From Halobacillus litoralis (GTDB lineage Bacteria > Bacillota > Bacilli > Bacillales > Halobacillaceae), in NCBI RefSeq assembly GCF_020171725.1, contig NZ_JAIVAJ010000001.1, positions 186,001-250,000 on the forward strand: 64,000 nucleotides of DNA, in the 5' to 3' direction. This document shows positions 1-9,594 of the stretch, piece by piece (the stretch's first letter is position 1; every line of letters begins with the position of its first letter). The notes beneath the pieces were generated by a model. It was not told where the DNA came from. It worked only from the letters and a program-made list of their open reading frames with translations, and did no database searches. The position numbers and the translations under genes are program-made.

Positions 1-604
1 CTTTATCCTTAAGGAAGTCGCCTTCGATTGTCCAATATTCTTCCGGCTCAAAGCTGTTAATTTCGTTCTCACGGTCGATAATAATTTTCACCGCGACCGA
101 TTGAACTCGACCTGCGCTCAAGCCCTTTTTCACTTTCTTCCATAGTATAGGGCTGATGTTGTATCCGACCAGGCGGTCCAGGATTCTTCTCGCCTGTTGT
201 GCGTTGACCAAATCAGAGTTGATCGAACGAGGCTGCTTGAACGAGTCTTTAATCGCTTCTTTGGTGATCTCATTGAATACGACGCGGCAATCTGATGTCT
301 CATCAATACCAAGACTGTGAGCCAGGTGCCAGGCAATCGCTTCCCCTTCACGGTCGGGGTCGGCTGCGAGATAGACTTTCTTTGCTTTCTTTGCAGCGGT
401 TTTCAATTCTTTTAATACAGGGCCTTTACCCCGAATAGTAATGTACTTTGGTTCAAACTCATTTTCAACGTCGACGCCCATTTGACTTTTCGGTAAATCA
501 CGGACGTGTCCGAGTGATGCTTTCACTTTATATTTTTTTCCAAGGTATCGTTCAATCGTCTTCGCTTTCGCTGGTGATTCAACGATGACTAGATAATCTG
601 CCAT
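1..604 (-). CDS. topA: DNA topoisomerase I, N-terminal part (runs off the window edge)
   Basis: Type IA topoisomerase that relaxes negative supercoils. The visible 201 codons hold the Toprim domain: the start [16 protein letters not shown], the acidic DPDREGEA motif and the beginning of the lid region ([16 protein letters not shown], then SAGRVQSVA). The catalytic tyrosine lies further downstream, outside the window. The ATG (604-602) follows a strong GGGAGGAAGC ribosome site. It is the last gene seen of the dprA-topA order typical of Bacillaceae; a gap of about 160 bp to dprA suggests its own promoter. Identity is very secure; only completeness is unknown. Confidence 0.97.
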   Translation of the reverse strand, partial: MADYLVIVESPAKAKTIERYLGKKYKVKASLGHVRDLPKSQMGVDVENEFEPKYITIRGKGPVLKELKTAAKKAKKVYLAADPDREGEAIAWHLAHSLGIDETSDCRVVFNEITKEAIKDSFKQPRSINSDLVNAQQARRILDRLVGYNISPILWKKVKKGLSAGRVQSVAVKIIIDRENEINSFEPEEYWTIEGDFLKDK

Positions 605-767
605 AATGCTTCCTCCCATAGAGGTGTTTTCAATTTTTTCTAACTGATGCATAAAGTAAATCTTCCCTATTATTAAATAGATTGAAACCGTTTGTCAAAC
701 ATTCAATCAAGACTTTTGATATGGGAGTATTGCCAAAACCCTTGTTCTGAAGCCGTTTTCAACACTT

Positions 768-1646
768 TTATTCAAATTTTTCTGACCACTCTGAAAGTAT
801 GTCCTCTGCCCTGTGAACGAGCTTCGCCCCGTCATTAATCATCTGGTGGCACCCTTCACTTGTTGGGGACCCTGGACGTCCGGGCATAGCAAAAATATTC
901 CTCCCCTGCTCTAGGGCCTGATCGACGGTAATGAGAGACCCGCTCCTTACTCTCGCCTCTACGACAAACGTCGACAAAGTCAACCCCGAAATCAGCCGGT
1001 TGCGCTCTGGAAAATGGTACTTTTTCGGCTTACGATCGGGCGGATATTCGCTTATGACTAAATGGTCTCGAGCCAGTTTTTCGTATAATGGGATGTCGTT
1101 TCTTGGATAAATGTGTTCGAACCCGGAACCGAGTACGGCGATGGTCTTACTTCCATGATCGATTGCAAGGTGATGAGCGTATTGATCAACGCCCTTTGCC
1201 ATGCCACTCACTACAGTGTAGCCTTTACTCAGTATGGGACTTAAAATGTATTTCATAGCTGGAAAAGCGTCGCCTGACGGGGTTCTCGTGCCGATGACGC
1301 TGAGAGATGAGGGGGTGTGCATGAGGAGAGGGTCCCCTTGAATATAAAGCATGAGAGGCGGATCTGGAATCGTCTTTAAAAGCGGTGGGAACAGAGAGTC
1401 ATAGAAGGGGATCATATGATAATCAGAGTAAAAAATGTCGACTTTCTTCATTATATAAGGGTCATGTATGTGATGGTGGATCAGAGCGGATCGTTCAAGA
1501 GGGATTTTCAAGTGGTAGGATAGATCTTCTTTTGACATTTCAAAGATTTCAATAAGGTCTGGATTCAGTCTGAAGCATTTCTTCAATAGAGGTCGGGTCA
1601 CGTTCGGGGAATGGTGCAGGACGGCGAGCCGTTTTGTCAGATTCAT
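768..1646 (-). CDS. dprA: DNA processing protein DprA (Smf)
   Basis: Single-strand DNA-binding protein that loads RecA on incoming DNA during transformation. About 292 residues, normal for Bacillaceae DprA. The Rossmann-like core carries SVIGTRTPS, VVSGMAKGVD, AVLGSGFEHIYP, FPERNRLISGL and the GSLITVDQALEQGR block; the C-terminal winged-helix domain of some DprA proteins is absent. I chose the internal ATG before NLTKRLAVL because AGAGGAACC sits at the right distance; the longer frame to 1682 lacks a ribosome site. It lies between sucD and topA, as in Bacillus. Confidence 0.95.
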   Translation of the reverse strand: MNLTKRLAVLHHSPNVTRPLLKKCFRLNPDLIEIFEMSKEDLSYHLKIPLERSALIHHHIHDPYIMKKVDIFYSDYHMIPFYDSLFPPLLKTIPDPPLMLYIQGDPLLMHTPSSLSVIGTRTPSGDAFPAMKYILSPILSKGYTVVSGMAKGVDQYAHHLAIDHGSKTIAVLGSGFEHIYPRNDIPLYEKLARDHLVISEYPPDRKPKKYHFPERNRLISGLTLSTFVVEARVRSGSLITVDQALEQGRNIFAMPGRPGSPTSEGCHQMINDGAKLVHRAEDILSEWSEKFE

Positions 1647-1665
1647 AAGGTTCCTCTTTTCATAG

Positions 1666-1701
1666 AGAAGAAACCGTGCCATTAGCTGACACGGTTCTTC
1701 C
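1666..1701 (-). terminator. Terminator-like hairpin after sucD
   Basis: Inverted repeat GAACCGTG / CACGGTTTC with a T-rich but broken tail on the minus strand. It would end sucCD transcription just before dprA, whose ribosome site it almost touches. Confidence 0.55.
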
Positions 1702-1712
1702 TTGATTTTCGC

Positions 1713-2615
1713 TTAGTGCGTTTTACATTTTTCAAAAAGGTTCTCTTTTTTCAGGACGTTGATCAACGTTTCACCCATGACGGATGGTGTTTCAGCGACT
1801 TCGATTCCGCACTCGTTCATGACACGGATTTTCTCATCAGCTGTTCCTTTACCACCAGAAATAATCGCACCGGCGTGGCCCATGCGTTTTCCTGGAGGAG
1901 CTGTACGACCACCGATAAAGCCGACAACAGGCTTGTTCATGTTGGCTTTAACCCATTCCGCTGCTTCCTCTTCTGCTGTACCACCGATTTCACCGATCAT
2001 GATGACTGCTTCTGTATCGTCATCCTCATTGAAGGCTTTCAGCACATCAATGAAATCTGTACCGTTTACAGGGTCTCCACCGATTCCGACAGCCGTAGAT
2101 TGTCCGACACCCGCTTCAGAAAGCTGGTGCACCGCTTCGTACGTTAATGTACCGGAGCGTGATACGACACCGACGTGTCCTTTTTTGTGGATGTAACCAG
2201 GCATAATTCCGATCTTACACTCGTCTGGAGTGATGACACCCGGGCAGTTCGGGCCGACAAGACGTGTTTTCTTGCCTTCCATGTAGCGCTTCACTTTCAC
2301 CATATCCAGTACCGGAATATGCTCCGTGATACAGATGGCAAGGTCCATCTCCGCATCCGTTGCTTCCATGATCGCATCCGCTGCGAATGGAGCTGGAACG
2401 TAGATGACAGAAGCGTTCGCACCAGTTTGCTCAACCGCTTCAGAGACGGTATTGAAAACGGGAATACCTTCAACTTCTGTTCCGCCTTTACCAGGTGTTA
2501 CACCACCAACGATCTTCGTACCGTATTCGACCATTTGTTTCGTATGGAAAAGAGCTGTAGAGCCTGTAATTCCTTGAACAATGACTTTTGTATCTTTGTT
2601 AATATATACACTCAT
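1713..2615 (-). CDS. sucD: Succinyl-CoA synthetase, alpha subunit
   Basis: TCA-cycle enzyme subunit that binds CoA and carries the phosphohistidine during succinyl-CoA + ADP + Pi <-> succinate + ATP + CoA. 300 residues, the normal length. Visible: N-terminal CoA-binding Rossmann fold ([14 protein letters not shown]), [10 protein letters not shown], and the active-site loop [17 protein letters not shown] containing the phosphorylated His. It lies 17 bp downstream of sucC, so the two form an operon and a stoichiometric complex. Confidence 0.98.
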   Translation of the reverse strand: MSVYINKDTKVIVQGITGSTALFHTKQMVEYGTKIVGGVTPGKGGTEVEGIPVFNTVSEAVEQTGANASVIYVPAPFAADAIMEATDAEMDLAICITEHIPVLDMVKVKRYMEGKKTRLVGPNCPGVITPDECKIGIMPGYIHKKGHVGVVSRSGTLTYEAVHQLSEAGVGQSTAVGIGGDPVNGTDFIDVLKAFNEDDDTEAVIMIGEIGGTAEEEAAEWVKANMNKPVVGFIGGRTAPPGKRMGHAGAIISGGKGTADEKIRVMNECGIEVAETPSVMGETLINVLKKENLFEKCKTH

Positions 2616-2632
2616 CTGATTCCCCGCCTTTC

Positions 2633-3793
2633 TTACTTGACTAATTCTACGATTTTTTGTGCGCCTTCTGCCATCGAGTCAGCAGACGTAATGTTCAGTC
2701 CGGATTCCTCCAGAATCTTCTTACCAGCATCGACGTTCGTACCTTCAAGACGTACGACTAACGGAAGTGTCAGGCCGATTTGTTTCGTCGCTTCTACGAC
2801 ACCTTCTGCAATGACGTCACACTTCATGATTCCACCGAAGATGTTGACGAAAATACCTTTTACGTTATCATCTGACAAAATGATCTTGAACGCTTCGGTC
2901 ACCTTCTCAGCTGTTGCTCCGCCCCCTACATCTAGGAAGTTTGCCGGGTCTCCGCTGTAGTGCTTGATCGTATCCATCGTTGCCATGGCAAGGCCTGCAC
3001 CGTTAACCATGCATCCGATGTTGCCATCAAGTGCAATATAGCTGAGGTCATATTTAGAAGCTTCTACTTCTTTTGGATCTTCTTCATCGAAATCACGCAG
3101 CTCTGCGATGTCCTTTTGACGGAACAGTGCGTTGTCATCGAAATTCAGTTTAGAATCGAGTGCCAGAACATCCCCATCACCTGTTGTCACAAGCGGGTTG
3201 ATTTCTGCAATCGAGCAATCCTTTTTCACGAAAACGTCGTAAAGCCCAAGCATGAACTTAACGGCTTTTCCAACGGATTCTTTAGGAATGTTGATGTTAA
3301 ATGCTAGACGGCGTGCCTGGAACGGAGTGAGTCCTGTTACCGGATCAATCACTTCTTTAAAGATCTTCTCAGGCGTCTTCTCTGCCACTTCTTCAATCTC
3401 TGTACCGCCTTCTTCAGATGCCATCATTGTGACACGGCTTGTCGCACGGTCCAGGACAAGGCCGACATAATATTCACTCTTAATGTCGCAGCCTTCTTCG
3501 ATCAGTAAGCGCTTTACTTCTTTGCCTTCCGGCCCTGTCTGATGGGTTACAAGTGTCTTACCCAGTATCTCATCAGCGTATGTACGCACTTCATCTAGAT
3601 TTTTAGCAATTTTTACTCCACCGGCTTTTCCGCGTCCACCTGCATGGATTTGTGCTTTGACGACGGTTACACCGCTGCCCAGTTTCTCAGCAGCCTCGAC
3701 CGCTTCATCTACGGTATATGCAACGTAACCTGTTGGTACAGATACGCCAAAATCACGCATGATTTCTTTTCCTTGATACTCGTGAATGTTCAT
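2633..3793 (-). CDS. sucC: Succinyl-CoA synthetase, beta subunit (ADP-forming)
   Basis: ATP-grasp subunit that binds nucleotide and succinate and pairs with SucD. 386 residues, family-typical. Visible: [12 protein letters not shown] start, [18 protein letters not shown] (ATP-grasp), [24 protein letters not shown] and [12 protein letters not shown]. First gene of sucCD; a sigma-A-like promoter lies at 3828-3857 and a good ribosome site precedes the ATG. In Bacillus ylqH precedes sucC; here a plus-strand membrane gene is inserted between them. Confidence 0.98.
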   Translation of the reverse strand: MNIHEYQGKEIMRDFGVSVPTGYVAYTVDEAVEAAEKLGSGVTVVKAQIHAGGRGKAGGVKIAKNLDEVRTYADEILGKTLVTHQTGPEGKEVKRLLIEEGCDIKSEYYVGLVLDRATSRVTMMASEEGGTEIEEVAEKTPEKIFKEVIDPVTGLTPFQARRLAFNINIPKESVGKAVKFMLGLYDVFVKKDCSIAEINPLVTTGDGDVLALDSKLNFDDNALFRQKDIAELRDFDEEDPKEVEASKYDLSYIALDGNIGCMVNGAGLAMATMDTIKHYSGDPANFLDVGGGATAEKVTEAFKIILSDDNVKGIFVNIFGGIMKCDVIAEGVVEATKQIGLTLPLVVRLEGTNVDAGKKILEESGLNITSADSMAEGAQKIVELVK

Positions 3794-3827
3794 GTTTCAT
3801 CCTCCCATCAATTTTCACTGCATTTCC

Positions 3828-3857
3828 ATTGTATATAAAAACGCTATCAATTGTCCA
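3828..3857 (-). promoter_or_regulatory. Probable sigma-A promoter of sucCD
   Basis: On the minus strand TGGACA (3857-3852), an 18-bp spacer and TACAAT (3833-3828), each one mismatch from consensus, ending about 35 bp before the sucC ATG. Found by eye only. Confidence 0.5.
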
Positions 3858-3995
3858 TAGAAAGCTAGATTTCTGCCAGAGTTTTCAGACAAGTTAACCG
3901 AACTATTATTATGTAAACTATAAAAACATACGAAACTTTTCTTGGTTTTCCAAACTCTTCCATTCTGATACATTAGGGCGTGGAGGTGATATCGA

Positions 3996-4550
3996 TTGAG
4001 AAAACCTGAAAAATGGATCGTATCGATCATCCTTTTACTTGCCATTTGCCCTTATTATTTGGTCCAATACTTTGACTTTTATCCAAATGCCTTTGATTCA
4101 ACCAGGACCGCTACAGGTCTCGAAATCCATAGAATGGATCAGACTGGGCAGGTTGTGGAAACGTACGAGAAAGATAATGGAAAGTCGTTCGGCGTAGAAA
4201 CAGAGAATGGTGAGATCGTCTACATCTATCTTCTCCACCACCTCACCCAGGTGAAAACGTGGTATGAGCAGACTGCCCTGTACGGTGGTCTTGCGCTCGG
4301 TGCCTTCTTGTTCCTTCTACTTCCTAACCGCATCGTGAGGAGTGCATTTGCGCTTCCTATCGATATGCAGGCTGAATTGAAGAAAGATGCCCCGCGTTTT
4401 TATAGAGAAATTAATAGTACCTTCAATCTCTTTTTCATGAAAGCCATTCTATTATTCTGGCCGTTGTATCTTTTATATGAAGTCTGGAATGGTTATCCCG
4501 CCGAATCCTTGGAGCAGATTCAGTTTTACATCGATGCGACATTAAAATAG
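3996..4550 (+). CDS. Unrecognised membrane protein, three predicted helices
   Basis: 184 residues starting at TTG behind a perfect GGAGGTGAT site (3982-3990). One hydrophobic helix lies at about residues 8-24 (IVSIILLLAICPYYLVQYF), a soluble extracytoplasmic-looking stretch of about 60 residues follows, then a second helix (GGLALGAFLFLLLP) and a third near residue 150 (FFMKAILLFWPLYLLYEVW). No family recognised. It is convergent with ylqH and shares its terminator, and is divergent from sucCD, so it interrupts the otherwise conserved ylqH-sucC junction. Confidence 0.8.
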   Translation: MRKPEKWIVSIILLLAICPYYLVQYFDFYPNAFDSTRTATGLEIHRMDQTGQVVETYEKDNGKSFGVETENGEIVYIYLLHHLTQVKTWYEQTALYGGLALGAFLFLLLPNRIVRSAFALPIDMQAELKKDAPRFYREINSTFNLFFMKAILLFWPLYLLYEVWNGYPAESLEQIQFYIDATLK

Positions 4551-4585
4551 ACCGCTCTCCTTTTCTCGGTGAGCGGTCTATCATT
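4548..4585. terminator. Bidirectional terminator between convergent genes
   Basis: TAGACCGCTC / GAGCGGTCTA stem (4548-4557 and 4571-4580), between the plus-strand membrane gene and ylqH. Confidence 0.7.
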
Positions 4586-4847
4586 TCTTGAAGTCCTGAT
4601 CTGATTTATAAATAAAGGCGAAGACCTCTGCTACGACATGGTACAGCTCTTCAGGAATTTGTTCATTGATGTTCAGCTCAGACAAGAGCTCGACCAGTGA
4701 AGCATCCTCTTGAACGGGAACATCCCCTTCCTTCGCTTTTTCCAAAATGTTGTCGGCCACAAAGCCCTTTCCTTTTGCGACGACCTTTGGAGCCGCTTCC
4801 TGTTCCTGATAGCTGAGCGCAATCGCTTCGCGGCGTTTCTCGTTCAT
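4581..4847 (-). CDS. ylqH: Stand-alone FlhB C-terminal-domain protein (YlqH-like)
   Basis: 88-residue homologue of the cytoplasmic C-terminal domain of FlhB/YscU, the substrate-specificity switch of type III export. Recognisable FlhB elements in order: AIALSY, APKVVAKGKGFVADNI, the loop VPVQEDASLVELL, and IPEELYHVVAEVFAFIYK. It has no membrane part and no NPTH self-cleavage motif: the protein begins where the cleaved FlhB fragment would begin. ATG overlaps the stop of ylqG (ATGA), so the two are translationally coupled. The homology is strong; the function outside the flagellar locus is unknown. Confidence 0.9.
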   Translation of the reverse strand: MNEKRREAIALSYQEQEAAPKVVAKGKGFVADNILEKAKEGDVPVQEDASLVELLSELNINEQIPEELYHVVAEVFAFIYKSDQDFKK

Positions 4848-6769
4848 ATGCGGATGTCCACCCCTTCTTCCCCGTCTTCCTCTTCCATCGTTGCTTTCTG
4901 TTCTTGTGAAGCATCTGACCGGAACGGTCTGCTCTGCAAGGAGGAGAGCTGGTAGCCGAGCTCTTTCAACCCCTCCTCCAGATTCGGTTTAAAGGTGTTC
5001 ACACTCGGATCCACATCATAGTGATTATAGACGGTCACCGCGACCCTGCGGTCAACGATGTTCAAGTCCACCACCGTCTCCTCAAAGTTTTCCAAGTTGA
5101 GAAAGAACACAATGTGGCAGTAATCTGGATCGATTTCCCCGTCCTTTGTCTTACGCCCGTCCATATTCATCTGAATATCCTCAGTTGCTCCAACCAGGTC
5201 TCCAGGGAACTGAAGAGACAGATTGATGGACTGCTGCGTCTCTGAATGGGCAGAGAGCTGGATTCCGTTCAGCAATGACACCATCTGCCTTGCTGTTTCC
5301 GGGCGAATTTGCGTCTCTGGATCCTGCATGCTTTGAAGCAGAAGGGATTTAACACTCGCCTCTTTCACGAGCGTCTCGTTCGCCTGAACCGCCTGTCTCA
5401 TCACCGCTTCATCCTGGATGCCCGACAAGTCGACCATAGCTTTCAGCTTCATAAGCATCGAATCTTTTATCTGAGGAGAGAAATCCGATGCCAACCGGCT
5501 CACCCATTCTGTCAGTGAAGCTCTTTGGTTTTGGGTAAGCTGACTGGATTGAAGCTGACGCAGGGCTTCCGCTGCCTGCCTGATGGAGTTTGTGACAGGC
5601 TGGGTACCTTCGATGATTTGCGGCACCTGTCTTGTCACCTGTTGCACAGCACTTTTCGTTGACTCCGGCAATAGAGGCATCAGCTTTTGGACCGTATTCT
5701 TCTTTTGCAGCAATTGATGATCGTTCAGCCACTTCTGCCTGCTTTGATCCGTCAGTGCCGGGGTGCTGTTCGCCCTTGATTCAGGCTGAACATACCTTGA
5801 CAGTTGCTCCGTCCATCGTGACAGGGCTTGCTGCTCGCCTTTTGTCACAGGCAATTGCCGGTCAAAAAGCTGCTTGAGGGCATCTGTCATCTGATTGATC
5901 GAAGCTGGGAGTGGGGGCTGATTCGAACTTTGCTGCACCATTTGTGTCAGCTGCTTAGGTGTGATGCTCTCATTTCCTGAAGCCGCTGGAGAAGAACTTC
6001 GTGCGCCTGCTTCCGACCACTGCGACCATATCTTTTGAAATTGATCAAAGGTTTGGTTCGGGCTGATCAACCCTGCCTTTTGGAACAATTGGAACGATGT
6101 CGGGTTTTTAGCAGATGCTTCTGTCAGGATCTTCGCAACGGATGATTCAATTTTGGATAGGGCCGGCGGTGCACCTTTAAGGTTCTGAATCAACGCTTGA
6201 ACCTTCTGATCTCCCATCGTGCGCGGGGTCTCGATGGTTTCGATCTTCTGCATGAGGGATGTCACCTGGTGCATCTTCTGAGACATAAGCGCTTGGAACA
6301 CGGCAGGCTTAACCGGCAGCTGCTTCTGAATCATTTCGATCAGGACCTGTTTGGCCACAGGCTTTTGTTCCGACTTCTGAAGAAGGGAGAGAGCTGTTTT
6401 CACATCTGAGGTTTGAAAGGGGGTGTCTGACTTCAATAAAGCCTTTATAACGTCAACATTGTGCTTTGTGGCCTTCATGCCCAGTCTTTGCAGGAGGGCC
6501 TGTACGTCAAGCTTTTCACCCGTTTGAGCCTGCGATACGACCTTCAGCCGCATCATGCCCTCTTCCTTTCCCATCACTTGAAATACATACGCCTTCCCTT
6601 TAGTAAGAGGGGCTTCCAGCTGTGCTTGGACCTGTTGTTTGCCCACTTGGATGACGGCACGGTTTCCCGGCATCATTTCAACGACCTTTCCTTTCAAAAC
6701 CTGCCCTGATTTCGGCTGCACACTCTGGGATGCCGCCATTTTTCCTAAGCTCGAAATGATTGAATTCAC
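4844..6769 (-). CDS. ylqG: YlqG-like protein with FliK-like C-terminal region
   Basis: 641 residues beginning with GTG directly after rnhB. Residues about 20-75 look like a small beta-rich domain (VLKGKVVEMMPGNRAVIQVG). A long Gln/Ser/Pro-rich middle of low complexity with many helical LLQK-type repeats follows, and the end (about residues 520-620) has alternating strands (INLSLQFPGDLVGA, CHIVFFLNLENFEETVVDLN, RRVAVTVYNHYD) and a final L..GYQLSSLQ helix, resembling the C-terminal domain of flagellar hook-length protein FliK. FliK-C binds FlhB-C, and ylqH encodes an FlhB-C domain in an overlapping frame. The FliK comparison is my inference from pattern. Confidence 0.8.
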   Translation of the reverse strand: MNSIISSLGKMAASQSVQPKSGQVLKGKVVEMMPGNRAVIQVGKQQVQAQLEAPLTKGKAYVFQVMGKEEGMMRLKVVSQAQTGEKLDVQALLQRLGMKATKHNVDVIKALLKSDTPFQTSDVKTALSLLQKSEQKPVAKQVLIEMIQKQLPVKPAVFQALMSQKMHQVTSLMQKIETIETPRTMGDQKVQALIQNLKGAPPALSKIESSVAKILTEASAKNPTSFQLFQKAGLISPNQTFDQFQKIWSQWSEAGARSSSPAASGNESITPKQLTQMVQQSSNQPPLPASINQMTDALKQLFDRQLPVTKGEQQALSRWTEQLSRYVQPESRANSTPALTDQSRQKWLNDHQLLQKKNTVQKLMPLLPESTKSAVQQVTRQVPQIIEGTQPVTNSIRQAAEALRQLQSSQLTQNQRASLTEWVSRLASDFSPQIKDSMLMKLKAMVDLSGIQDEAVMRQAVQANETLVKEASVKSLLLQSMQDPETQIRPETARQMVSLLNGIQLSAHSETQQSINLSLQFPGDLVGATEDIQMNMDGRKTKDGEIDPDYCHIVFFLNLENFEETVVDLNIVDRRVAVTVYNHYDVDPSVNTFKPNLEEGLKELGYQLSSLQSRPFRSDASQEQKATMEEEDGEEGVDIRI

Positions 6770-7540
6770 TTACTGTCCACTCCTTACCTCTCTCACAGGT
6801 GAAAAGCTATGGCGGTGATACGGAGAAATGCCGTGCTCACGCATGGCTGATAAGTGTTCACTCGTCCCGTACCCTTGGTTTGATGCGAACTGGTACATCG
6901 GATAGCTTTCGTGAAGATCCCCCATATAGCGGTCACGTGTCACTTTGGCGATTACACTTGCCGCCGCAATCGAAACGCTTCTCGCATCCCCTTTAATGAG
7001 GCTTTGTTGAGAGATGTTCTGGTCAAGCTCCATCGCATCGACCAGCAGGTGATCGGGGGCGTGATTAAGGTCCTCCACCGCTCTCTTCATCGCAAGCTTC
7101 GTCGCTTGATAGATGTTCAACTGGTCAATTTCCTCGTTGCTCACGATCCCAACGCCATAATCTGCATGTTCTTTTATATAATCAAAGTACTGCTCCCTTT
7201 TGGATAGAGACAATTTCTTCGAGTCATTCAGCCCTTCCAGGTAAAAATGATCGGGTAACACGACGGCACCTGCGACAACCGGGCCTGCCAGCGGGCCGCG
7301 ACCGGCTTCGTCGATTCCTGCAATCATCTGTTTCCCTTTCTCACGTGCTGCATACTCAAACGCCATCATCTCTTCAAACTGAGCCTTCAATTGCGCTTTT
7401 TTAGCCTGTTTCTTCTCATATTGCTTCATTAGTTTCTGGACGCCTTTGCGCGTATCCTGTCTAAATTGTTCCAGTTCTGCCGCCGAGAACGACCCAGCCT
7501 CTATTTTTTTCTTAATCTCTGTAATGGTCCATGTTGTCAT
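6770..7540 (-). CDS. rnhB: Ribonuclease HII
   Basis: Cleaves RNA of RNA-DNA hybrids and single ribonucleotides in DNA. 256 residues with the approximately 70-residue N-terminal extension typical of Bacillus RNase HII, then the catalytic start GIDEAGRGPLAGPVVAG (Asp77, Glu78), the LLVDAMEL aspartate and KGDARSVSIAAASVIAKVTRD. Its stop abuts the GTG of ylqG, so rnhB-ylqG-ylqH form one operon. Confidence 0.97.
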   Translation of the reverse strand: MTTWTITEIKKKIEAGSFSAAELEQFRQDTRKGVQKLMKQYEKKQAKKAQLKAQFEEMMAFEYAAREKGKQMIAGIDEAGRGPLAGPVVAGAVVLPDHFYLEGLNDSKKLSLSKREQYFDYIKEHADYGVGIVSNEEIDQLNIYQATKLAMKRAVEDLNHAPDHLLVDAMELDQNISQQSLIKGDARSVSIAAASVIAKVTRDRYMGDLHESYPMYQFASNQGYGTSEHLSAMREHGISPYHRHSFSPVREVRSGQ

Positions 7541-7614
7541 CTTAAGGAATTCCCTTCGTTTCTATTGTTATCGGCACCAAAGCCGTATATATGTAGTCTG
7601 TTTGTTTCTACGAT

Positions 7615-7655
7615 AAAAAGAAAAACGCAGACTCGTCAAACGGCGCCTGCGTTTC
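7615..7655 (-). terminator. Terminator after rbgA
   Basis: Minus-strand stem AAACGCAG / CTGCGTTT with the run TTTTTCTTTTT behind it. It separates rbgA from rnhB. Confidence 0.8.
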
Positions 7656-7662
7656 TTCTATT

Positions 7663-8505
7663 TTATTCTGGTTTTTCAAAACTGACAAGACCGATCTTCG
7701 CGCTTCTGAGATCTTGAATGATGACGTCCGACACTTTCTCGAAATTGATCTTTCCTCCGCTTTCGAGACAGCCGCGCTTGCGGCCGATGTGGTCAAAAGC
7801 ATCCATGATATCTTCATAGCCTTCGAATCCGTATCGCTCCTCAAGAAGATGAGCGTATTCAGCCTGTAAATAGTTCAAGATATAGGCTGCGACATCTTCT
7901 TTCGGTAGGATCTGATCTTTAATCGTTCCGATAGAGGCGAGACGGTATCCGACCTCTTCATCCTCGAATTTCGGCCAGAGAATCCCTGGTGTGTCCAGAA
8001 GTTCAAATTCTTTTTTCACTTTGATCCACTGCTGTTTCTTCGTTACACCAGGCTTATCACCGACTTGTGCCATTTTTTTATTGACGAGACGGTTGATTAA
8101 TGTCGACTTTCCGACGTTCGGAATGCCAATGATCATAGCCCTTGAAGCACGGGGACGAATCCCTTTCGCTTTCAGTTTATCCTGCTTGTCCTGTCCGAGC
8201 TTCTTCGCCAATTGGACGACTTTTTGTACATCCGGTTTGCGGTTGGCCTCGATGGCGATGGCTTCCATCCCTTTGTTTTGGTAATGCTGTACCCAGTCGT
8301 TCGTAATAGAAGGATCAGCCAGGTCCTTCTTCATGAGCACGACCATCTTCGGCTTATCCTGTAATAACTCCTGGAGCATCGGGTTTTCGGAAGATTCCGG
8401 TGCCCTTGCGTCGACTAATTCGATGACGAAATCGACGAGCTTCAGCTTTTCACTTACTTCGCGTCTTGCTTTGGCCATGTGGCCGGGAAACCATTGAATG
8501 GTCAT
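7663..8505 (-). CDS. rbgA: Ribosome biogenesis GTPase RbgA (YlqF)
   Basis: Circularly permuted GTPase needed for late 50S assembly. 280 residues. The motif order shows the permutation: G4-like KKDL at about residue 60 comes before G1 GIPNVGKST (127-135) and G3 DTPG (followed by ILWPKF); the N-terminal WFPGHMAKA is diagnostic of the YlqF branch. The C-terminal region is helical (ANTAR-like). It sits 1 bp from lepB, implying co-transcription. Confidence 0.97.
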   Translation of the reverse strand: MTIQWFPGHMAKARREVSEKLKLVDFVIELVDARAPESSENPMLQELLQDKPKMVVLMKKDLADPSITNDWVQHYQNKGMEAIAIEANRKPDVQKVVQLAKKLGQDKQDKLKAKGIRPRASRAMIIGIPNVGKSTLINRLVNKKMAQVGDKPGVTKKQQWIKVKKEFELLDTPGILWPKFEDEEVGYRLASIGTIKDQILPKEDVAAYILNYLQAEYAHLLEERYGFEGYEDIMDAFDHIGRKRGCLESGGKINFEKVSDVIIQDLRSAKIGLVSFEKPE

Positions 8506-8506
8506 A

Positions 8507-9061
8507 TTACCCCTCCTTACCTATCCATTGGATGCGTTCTAGCGGCCAGTAGGAAATGAGCGCTTCTCCAACGATCTGGTTCTCTTCTATCATCCCTAAC
8601 ATACGACTGTCCGTTGAGTTCTGTCGGTTATCCCCGAGAACGAGCACGGAGCCCTCCGGCACTTCCTCGTAACTACCTGGAAGCTGTTCGATCGAGAAAT
8701 CTCTTGTCAGCGTATCGGCTGAGAATTGTTCTTTCTGTTCATCTAAAAACGGCTCCTCAACTGGTTCACCGTTAATGTATAATTGGTCATCTTCATAGGA
8801 TACATGATCACCTGGTACACCGATGACACGCTTAATATAGTCTTTCCGTTCTGTGGCGTGGAACACGACCACATCAAAGCGTTCCGGTTCACCGACCGTA
8901 TAGTTTATTTTGCTGACGATCAGGTGGTCACCACTGTGCAGGCTTGTCTGCATGGACGGGCCTTCCACGACGACGGGGGCGAATAAAAACACACGCACGA
9001 CAACGGCCAAAACCGCTGCGATAATAAACGCTTTAATCCAATCCAACCACTGTTGTTTCAT
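8507..9061 (-). CDS. lepB: Signal peptidase I
   Basis: Membrane serine protease that removes signal peptides of secreted proteins. 184 residues, the short Gram-positive SipS/SipT type: one N-terminal membrane helix (about 10-28), catalytic Ser36 in GPSMQTSL, catalytic Lys77 in YIKRVIGVPGD, and the GDNRQNSTDSR box. Directly upstream of rbgA, as in Bacillus, where this paralogue is sipT-like; which Sip paralogue it matches best cannot be judged here. Confidence 0.96.
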   Translation of the reverse strand: MKQQWLDWIKAFIIAAVLAVVVRVFLFAPVVVEGPSMQTSLHSGDHLIVSKINYTVGEPERFDVVVFHATERKDYIKRVIGVPGDHVSYEDDQLYINGEPVEEPFLDEQKEQFSADTLTRDFSIEQLPGSYEEVPEGSVLVLGDNRQNSTDSRMLGMIEENQIVGEALISYWPLERIQWIGKEG

Positions 9062-9191
9062 ATGTAGCTCTCCTCTATCCTTATGGTTATCTTCTAATAT
9101 GTCTGTTACAAATATACCCTAATTTTGTCTTCATTTGTAGCACCATAAAGAAGCTTTTTATGAAATCAGGCTGTTTCCCGTAATTTATGTA

Positions 9192-9228
9192 AGAAGAAAA
9201 AAGGAGCTTGACGATGCAAGCTCCTTCT
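9192..9228 (-). terminator. Terminator after rplS
   Basis: Minus-strand AAGGAGCTTG / CAAGCTCCTT stem followed by TTTTTCTTCTT. Confidence 0.85.
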
Positions 9229-9235
9229 CACTACT

Positions 9236-9580
9236 TTATCGGATTTCTTTGATTCGTGCAGCTTTACCGCGTAGGTTACGTAGGTAGTAAAGTTTAGCAC
9301 GACGAACGCGACCTTTACGAGTGCGCTCGATCTTAGCGATACGTGGAGAGTGTACTGGGAATGTACGCTCAACACCAACACCGTAGCTTACTTTACGAAC
9401 AGTGAATGTCTCATTGATGCCACCGTTTTGGCGCTTGATGACAACACCTTCGAATACCTGAACACGTTCACGGTTACCTTCGACAACCTTAACGTGTACT
9501 TTAACCGTGTCACCTGAACGGAAATCCGGTAGATCAGTACGAAGCTGTTCTTTTGTTACGTCATGTAGTAATTGTTGCAT
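9236..9580 (-). CDS. rplS: Ribosomal protein L19
   Basis: 50S protein at the 30S-50S interface. 114 residues, normal length. Contains [23 protein letters not shown], the conserved [21 protein letters not shown] and KLYYLR(N/D)LRGKAARI end. Preceded by an L19 leader RNA with its own promoter, so it can be transcribed apart from trmD. Confidence 0.99.
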   Translation of the reverse strand: MQQLLHDVTKEQLRTDLPDFRSGDTVKVHVKVVEGNRERVQVFEGVVIKRQNGGINETFTVRKVSYGVGVERTFPVHSPRIAKIERTRKGRVRRAKLYYLRNLRGKAARIKEIR

Positions 9581-9594
9581 GGATTTTCACTCCT

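Noticed and set aside
1716..3307. Several plus-strand frames opposite sucC/sucD
   Set aside because: They lack ribosome sites and mirror highly conserved genes.
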